Positions 60,264-64,000 of a stretch of DNA of 64,000 bases are shown piece by piece (position 1 is the stretch's first letter; each line of letters opens with the position of its first letter). The DNA is from Paenibacillus sp. FSL H7-0737 (GTDB lineage: Bacteria; Bacillota; Bacilli; Paenibacillales; Paenibacillaceae), in contig NZ_CP009279.1 in assembly GCF_000758545.1 (NCBI RefSeq), positions 4,650,001-4,714,000 of the forward strand, in the 5' to 3' direction. The position numbers and the translations under genes are program-made. Below the pieces are notes generated by a model. The model did not search any database, was not told the origin of the DNA, and was given only the letters and a program-made list of their open reading frames with translations.

Positions 60264-61175
60264 ATGAGCCAACGTAACTCCCGTACACAAATGTTGTACA
60301 CTCTATTTTTTTTGTTTTTCCTTATTTGCGCCTTCGCCGCATTTTTCACAGGCGTCAAGGTTGGCGCAGACAAAACGGAAGCTAAATATGAGCAACAAAA
60401 GAGCAGTAATGGATATGGATTAGAAGAATTCACGGGCTCTTACCAACAGAAGGATCTTGTTACTTTCTATCATAACGTATTTTTGCCTTATCGGGAATTC
60501 AAGCAGAATTGGAACACACAAGTGGACAAGTTGGCACGCAGTACAGATGCCCGTGTAAATGCAGCAGCTATGAAGAATCTTAGCCTTCTAGCAGATAAAC
60601 AATATGAAAGAGTTAACCAGGACTCTATCTTTTCCGACTCTCCCTTATTACATCAATCACAGCTAAACATACTCAAAAGCTTAACTTTATTCTCAAAAGC
60701 TTCTGGTGAAATAAGTGCAAGTGCATCTGGTGCAGAGACGGCAAAATTGCTGAAAAATGATCCTTATACTGCCGGTGCGGTTAAATTCGGATTGCTCGCA
60801 CAAAAGAACTTTTATGATTCTATGCTAAAGTGGGGCTCTAAGACAAACCAGAAAATCCCTTCTGTTGCTGGTGAGCTAAAGACCATGTCCTTTATCCAGT
60901 GGAAAAAAATGCCTCTTCTTCAAAAGAACGCATCCATCGCTGATATGATGTTAAATCGCGGAATTTTTGCAGCCTACGATCCTCAGGACATTACTGCAAA
61001 AATAGACGATTTGATACATTCTGGTACAGCCAGTTCATTGAATCTTACGGATGTTCAGTCCTCAGTAACCCTGCTTATTTCCACAGGTGCTATACAGGTA
61101 GAGGATTTTATGAAGTGGCGAGAGCAGTACTATAGCAAGGAGACGATTCCACAGCTCCCGTTTTTTTATGAATAG
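60264..61175 (+). CDS. Single-pass membrane protein of unknown function
   Basis: The 303-residue protein has an N-terminal membrane helix (about 10-30) and a long, mostly helical soluble domain outside, containing LEEFTGSYQQKDLVTFYHNVF-like and WEQYY-like aromatic patches (positions about 55-75 and 288-293). No known enzyme motif. AAGGAG precedes the ATG by 8 nt. It is divergent from ypbD and precedes the serA leader. Extracytoplasmic sensor or cell-wall associated roles are possible but not supported by a motif. Confidence 0.72.
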   Translation: MSQRNSRTQMLYTLFFLFFLICAFAAFFTGVKVGADKTEAKYEQQKSSNGYGLEEFTGSYQQKDLVTFYHNVFLPYREFKQNWNTQVDKLARSTDARVNAAAMKNLSLLADKQYERVNQDSIFSDSPLLHQSQLNILKSLTLFSKASGEISASASGAETAKLLKNDPYTAGAVKFGLLAQKNFYDSMLKWGSKTNQKIPSVAGELKTMSFIQWKKMPLLQKNASIADMMLNRGIFAAYDPQDITAKIDDLIHSGTASSLNLTDVQSSVTLLISTGAIQVEDFMKWREQYYSKETIPQLPFFYE

Positions 61176-61239
61176 AACCAGTCATTGAATCATAACGAAA
61201 AATGAAGTTCACTTCAAGAAAGCCTACTTTCAAAGCCTA

Positions 61240-61268
61240 TTGACACATCTACATTACCGTGTTACATT
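61240..61268 (+). promoter_or_regulatory. Sigma-A promoter of the serA leader
   Basis: TTGACA (61240-61245), 17 bp, TACATT (61263-61268): perfect -35 and four of six -10 positions. Start near 61275, at the T-box leader. Confidence 0.7.
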
Positions 61269-61274
61269 ATGAAA

Positions 61275-61549
61275 AAATTAATCAATCAAAAACGATGATG
61301 GAACAAAGATTCTGGAAGTCTTCAGAGAGCCGGTGGTTGGTGCAAACCGGTGACAAACAGATGTCTTTAGCGCTCCTGAGATATTGTATCGAACCTTAAA
61401 GTAGGTGCAATCGGATCAACTCCGTTACCAGTGTGGCCTTTGCAGGCCAATGAGGCTGCTTCTTCCAAGTTGCAGTGAATTAGGGTGGTACCACGAAGAT
61501 AACTCTCGTCCCTTACTACGGCAGTAGTATGGGGGTCGGGAGTTTTTTT
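61275..61549 (+). promoter_or_regulatory. T-box riboswitch of serA
   Basis: The leader has stem I features (AGAGAG, then a GGTTGGTGCAAACC loop near 61332-61350), the T-box AGGGTGGTACCACG (61482-61495) forming the tRNA-binding bulge, and a terminator. A likely specifier is AGC (serine) in TTTAGCGCTCC near 61366-61376, followed by a purine. Uncharged tRNA-Ser would stabilise the antiterminator and allow serA transcription. Serine starvation as the signal agrees with the gene. Confidence 0.93.
61501..61549 (+). terminator. T-box terminator of serA
   Basis: AACTCTCGTCCC pairs with GGGGTCGGGAGTT around a small inner hairpin (ACTAC/GTAGT), followed by seven Ts. Confidence 0.93.
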
Positions 61550-61762
61550 AATTTCTAAATACCTAATCTATACTATCCTTTTGCCCAAAGTTACCGATTC
61601 CGCGGTACTTCTGCACGCAGCTTCTTTTATGCGACACCGCGTTGATCTACTATTATCGCATGTTTTTTCTCTACTAGTTCGTGAATCTTCAGGTATTGTG
61701 GATTGCCCAAAAAGGCGTCCTCGACATATAAAGCTTTTCAACTTTAAGGGGGATAAGAAACC

Positions 61763-63355
61763 ATGTTTAAAGTATTAGTATCGGATCCAATCAGTGATTT
61801 GGGCATTCAGCAATTGATGGACGCAGAAGATGTAGTTGTTGACAAAAAAACAGGACTCAGCGAAGACGAACTCATTGCAATTATCGGTGAATACGATGGT
61901 CTCCTTGTCCGCAGTCAAACTACTGTAACAGACAAAATCATCGAAGCAGGAAAAAATCTAAAAGTAATTGGTCGTGCAGGTGTTGGTGTAGATAATATCA
62001 AACTGGATGCTGCAACAAAGCGTGGTATTGTTGTAATCAATGCTCCTGATGGAAATACAATTACGACTTGTGAGCATGCTTTCGCAATGATGATGGCTCT
62101 GGCCCGTCATATTCCACAAGCTTATGCAAAAACAATCGGTGGAACCTGGGATAGAAAAACATTCGTAGGTGTAGAGCTTCGTGGCAAAACTTTAGGTGTA
62201 CTCGGAATGGGCAGAATCGGTAGCGAAGTGGCTAAACGTGCTAAAGCTTTCGGTATGGAAATTCTTGCTTTCGATCCTTTCCTAACAGCTGAACGTGCTG
62301 AAAAGATGGAAGTTAAATTGGCTTCCGTAGACGATGTTGTTCGCGGAGCAGACTTCATTACTGTGCACACTCCACTTACTCCGGAAACACGCCATATGAT
62401 TTCTCGCCCACAATTCGAAGTGATGAAAAAGGGAATGCGCATCATCAACTGTGCACGTGGTGGTGTAATTGATGAAATGGCATTGGTAGAAGCTATAGAT
62501 AGCGGTATTGTTGCTGGCGCTGCGTTCGACGTATTTGAGAAAGAGCCGCCGCAAGCAGATCATCCTTTCCTGTCTCATCCAAAAATCATCGTGACTCCTC
62601 ACCTTGGCGCTTCTACGATTGAAGCTCAAGAAAATGTGGCGATCGATGTTTCGGAGCAAGTGTTGCATATTCTGCGCAATGAACCGTTCATTAACGCGGT
62701 CAACATTCCTCCAGTGGCTCCAAGTGTAATGAATAAGCTTCAACCTTACTTCACGCTTGGGGAAAAACTGGGCAGCTTTGTTACCCAAATTGCAGCTGCT
62801 GCTATCCGTGAAATCCATGTTGAATACGCTGGTGATCTTTCGGATGTAGATACCCAACCACTAACCCGCTACATTGTAAAAGGAGTGCTCTCCCGCCACT
62901 TTGCAGAGGACGTTAATATCGTAAACTCCATGCATTTAGCGAAAACACGTGACGTGAACGTAGTAATAACTAAAGCTTCTAAAACTAAAGGCTTTACCAA
63001 TCTGATTACTGTTACTCTAAAAGCTGATCGTGACCAAGAGTATCTTGTTGCCGGCACCCTGCTGCAAGGTTATGGAGAACGGATTGTTCAAGTGAATAAG
63101 TTCCCAGTTGATATTGCTCCTGAAGGTCATCAAATCTTTGTATCCCATAACGACAAAGTAGGGATTATCGGACTCGTGGGTACATTGCTTGGTGAGAACG
63201 ATGTAAACATCGCTTCCATGCAAGTGGGACGTAAAATTGTTGGGGGCGCTGCAATCATGCTGCTGACCGTTGACAAAGCCGTTCCTAAGCATGTCCTTGT
63301 GAAACTCGCTGGATTACCAGAAATTAACACCGCTGAAGAAATCATCCTTCTTTAA
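61763..63355 (+). CDS. serA: D-3-phosphoglycerate dehydrogenase
   Basis: SerA oxidises 3-phosphoglycerate, the first step of serine synthesis. The 530 residues are of the long type: a catalytic domain with NAD-binding [13 protein letters not shown] (about 151-163) and [14 protein letters not shown], the active-site Arg and His in that fold (PHLGAST), an intervening domain, and a C-terminal ACT domain (about 455-530, with [13 protein letters not shown]) for serine feedback. The ATG at 61763 has AAGGGGG 10 nt upstream. About 213 nt separate it from the T-box terminator. Confidence 0.98.
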   Translation: MFKVLVSDPISDLGIQQLMDAEDVVVDKKTGLSEDELIAIIGEYDGLLVRSQTTVTDKIIEAGKNLKVIGRAGVGVDNIKLDAATKRGIVVINAPDGNTITTCEHAFAMMMALARHIPQAYAKTIGGTWDRKTFVGVELRGKTLGVLGMGRIGSEVAKRAKAFGMEILAFDPFLTAERAEKMEVKLASVDDVVRGADFITVHTPLTPETRHMISRPQFEVMKKGMRIINCARGGVIDEMALVEAIDSGIVAGAAFDVFEKEPPQADHPFLSHPKIIVTPHLGASTIEAQENVAIDVSEQVLHILRNEPFINAVNIPPVAPSVMNKLQPYFTLGEKLGSFVTQIAAAAIREIHVEYAGDLSDVDTQPLTRYIVKGVLSRHFAEDVNIVNSMHLAKTRDVNVVITKASKTKGFTNLITVTLKADRDQEYLVAGTLLQGYGERIVQVNKFPVDIAPEGHQIFVSHNDKVGIIGLVGTLLGENDVNIASMQVGRKIVGGAAIMLLTVDKAVPKHVLVKLAGLPEINTAEEIILL

Positions 63356-63365
63356 TCTATAATAT

Positions 63366-63411
63366 AGAAAGGCCATTCCAGAATGTACTGGAGTGGCCTT
63401 TCTTATATTTT
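63366..63411 (+). terminator. Terminator after serA
   Basis: AGAAAGGCCATTCCAG and CTGGAGTGGCCTTTCT form a long stem (one mismatch) followed by TATATTTT. It may also work for the converging minus-strand gene. Confidence 0.88.
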
Positions 63412-63427
63412 ACGAATCTTTTTCTTC

Positions 63428-64000
63428 CTATATTATGAACGAAGGGATTATCCTTCCATCAATATCAGTAAAACCATACTTTTCAGCAAGCTTTCCAACC
63501 AGCTGCGGCTCACCGGACATAGACATAACCTTTGGATCAGCGGCTAGTGCAGTCACTGCTCGACCAATATATGTCGTCGATTCACTCATTTTCAGTTCCT
63601 CAACTTCTTGCCAATGTTCCTCATCTGTATTCATGGCTTCTAGAACCGCTTCTGTTCTCATCCATCCAGGTGAAAGTGGCATAACCGCAATGCCGTCATC
63701 CTTTAACTCCTTCGACAATCCGAAAGCCATACGTAAAAGTGCATTTTTAGAAAGATCATAATAAAAGTTGCCTAAATATTTATAATGATCCCAGAAGGTT
63801 GTATGGATAATTAGACCACCAGTTTTTGCCTTGCGCATCAAGGGAATTGCGTAATAATTTGTGATCATCTGTGCTCTCACACCGGCATTAAACATATTGT
63901 CCCAATGAGCTGTAGGCAGCTCCCAAAAAGGCTTCTGCTCGATAGCTAAATCATTGCCTCCCCATACGTTGTTAACTAAGATATCGAGCCGACCTTGCTC
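63428..64000 (-). CDS. Short-chain dehydrogenase/reductase (C-terminal part)
   Basis: The frame stays open to the window edge, so the N terminus lies beyond position 64000. The visible 190 residues show LDILVNNVWGG (the NNAG-type loop, here NNVWGG), the catalytic YYDLSKN (YxxxK) and SPGWMRTE, all from the SDR family. Substrate unknown; a VWGG loop instead of NNAG occurs in an atypical subgroup. Encoded convergent to serA. Confidence 0.85.
   Translation of the reverse strand, partial: EQGRLDILVNNVWGGNDLAIEQKPFWELPTAHWDNMFNAGVRAQMITNYYAIPLMRKAKTGGLIIHTTFWDHYKYLGNFYYDLSKNALLRMAFGLSKELKDDGIAVMPLSPGWMRTEAVLEAMNTDEEHWQEVEELKMSESTTYIGRAVTALAADPKVMSMSGEPQLVGKLAEKYGFTDIDGRIIPSFII

Noticed and set aside
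61581-61778. Open frame upstream of and overlapping the serA start
   Set aside because: No ribosome site, overlaps the strong serA initiation region, and lies in an untranslated leader downstream of the T-box.
1-64000. CRISPR arrays, tRNA and rRNA genes, insertion sequences or prophage genes
   Set aside because: No regular spacer-repeat pattern, no tRNA or rRNA signature and no transposase, integrase or phage structural gene was found on either strand by reading.

Overview
The window looks like chromosomal DNA of a spore-forming, low-to-mid GC Firmicute of the Paenibacillus type. It keeps the Bacillus gene order almost throughout: panC-panB-birA-cca-bshA-bshB1-mgsA-dapB, then ypjD/ypjC/ypjB/ypjA and qcrCBA, then tyrA-hisC-trpABFCDE-aroH-aroB-aroC, then cheR-ndk-hepT-menG-hepS-mtrB-hbs-spoIVA, then yphF/yphE-gpsA-plsY-der, then rpsA-like/plsC/cmk/ypfA/ypeB/prsW, then mecA-like/ypbG/ypbD and serA. 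Sporulation genes (spoIVA, spoVIF-like, ypeB, ypjB), bacillithiol genes and TRAP all fit. The Paenibacillus assignment is an inference from gene content. Most genes are on the minus strand, and no rRNA, tRNA, CRISPR array or insertion sequence was seen.

Layout by region. 1-7.7 kb: pantothenate, biotin ligase, tRNA CCA-adding, bacillithiol, methylglyoxal and lysine/diaminopimelate genes. panB has its own structured leader with an intrinsic terminator. 7.8-13.5 kb: ypjC/B/A and the menaquinol:cytochrome c reductase operon qcrABC behind a good sigma-A promoter. 13.5-17.3 kb: an IDEAL-domain peptide, a decayed gene, an unknown 360-residue protein, a histidine phosphatase and an ECF sigma/anti-sigma pair. 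17.3-20.4 kb: an accessory insertion with an XRE-cupin regulator and a CynX/NimT-type transporter. It is preceded by a long intergenic region with a consensus promoter and terminator about 92 nt apart, a candidate small RNA. 20.4-31.9 kb: the aromatic amino-acid supraoperon. The trpE leader starts with twelve GAG/UAG triplets at almost perfect 5-nt spacing, a TRAP binding site, and ends in an attenuator-type terminator. The TRAP gene mtrB lies about 10 kb away in the same window.

32-42 kb: cheR, ndk and the heptaprenyl-diphosphate/menaquinone cluster. Unlike the B. subtilis locus, it carries mqnA, a ubiX-type flavin prenyltransferase and an mqnP-type UbiA prenyltransferase between hepT and menG, which points to the futalosine route to menaquinone. 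mtrB, hbs and spoIVA follow. 42-53 kb: a large secreted serine hydrolase, small sporulation and ferredoxin genes, and housekeeping genes gpsA, plsY, der, an S1-like protein, plsC and cmk. 53-64 kb: a PilZ protein, ypeB without sleB next to it, prsW, a MecA-type adaptor, a lipoprotein polysaccharide deacetylase, a CPBP protease/phosphoesterase operon, serA behind a T-box leader, and a partial short-chain dehydrogenase.

The genes link up. SerA, the Trp and Aro enzymes and TyrA/HisC form an amino-acid block controlled by tRNA- and tryptophan-sensing RNA leaders. Chorismate from AroC can feed TrpE, AroH and MqnA. HepS/HepT supply the prenyl tail to MqnP and MenG, and the resulting menaquinol feeds QcrABC. 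Best candidates for something undescribed: the small RNA at about 17.77-17.87 kb, the dispersed ~110-bp repeat (9.78 and 17.35 kb), the TRAP leader with its array far from the terminator, and the switch-like hairpin element at 8.72-8.78 kb.
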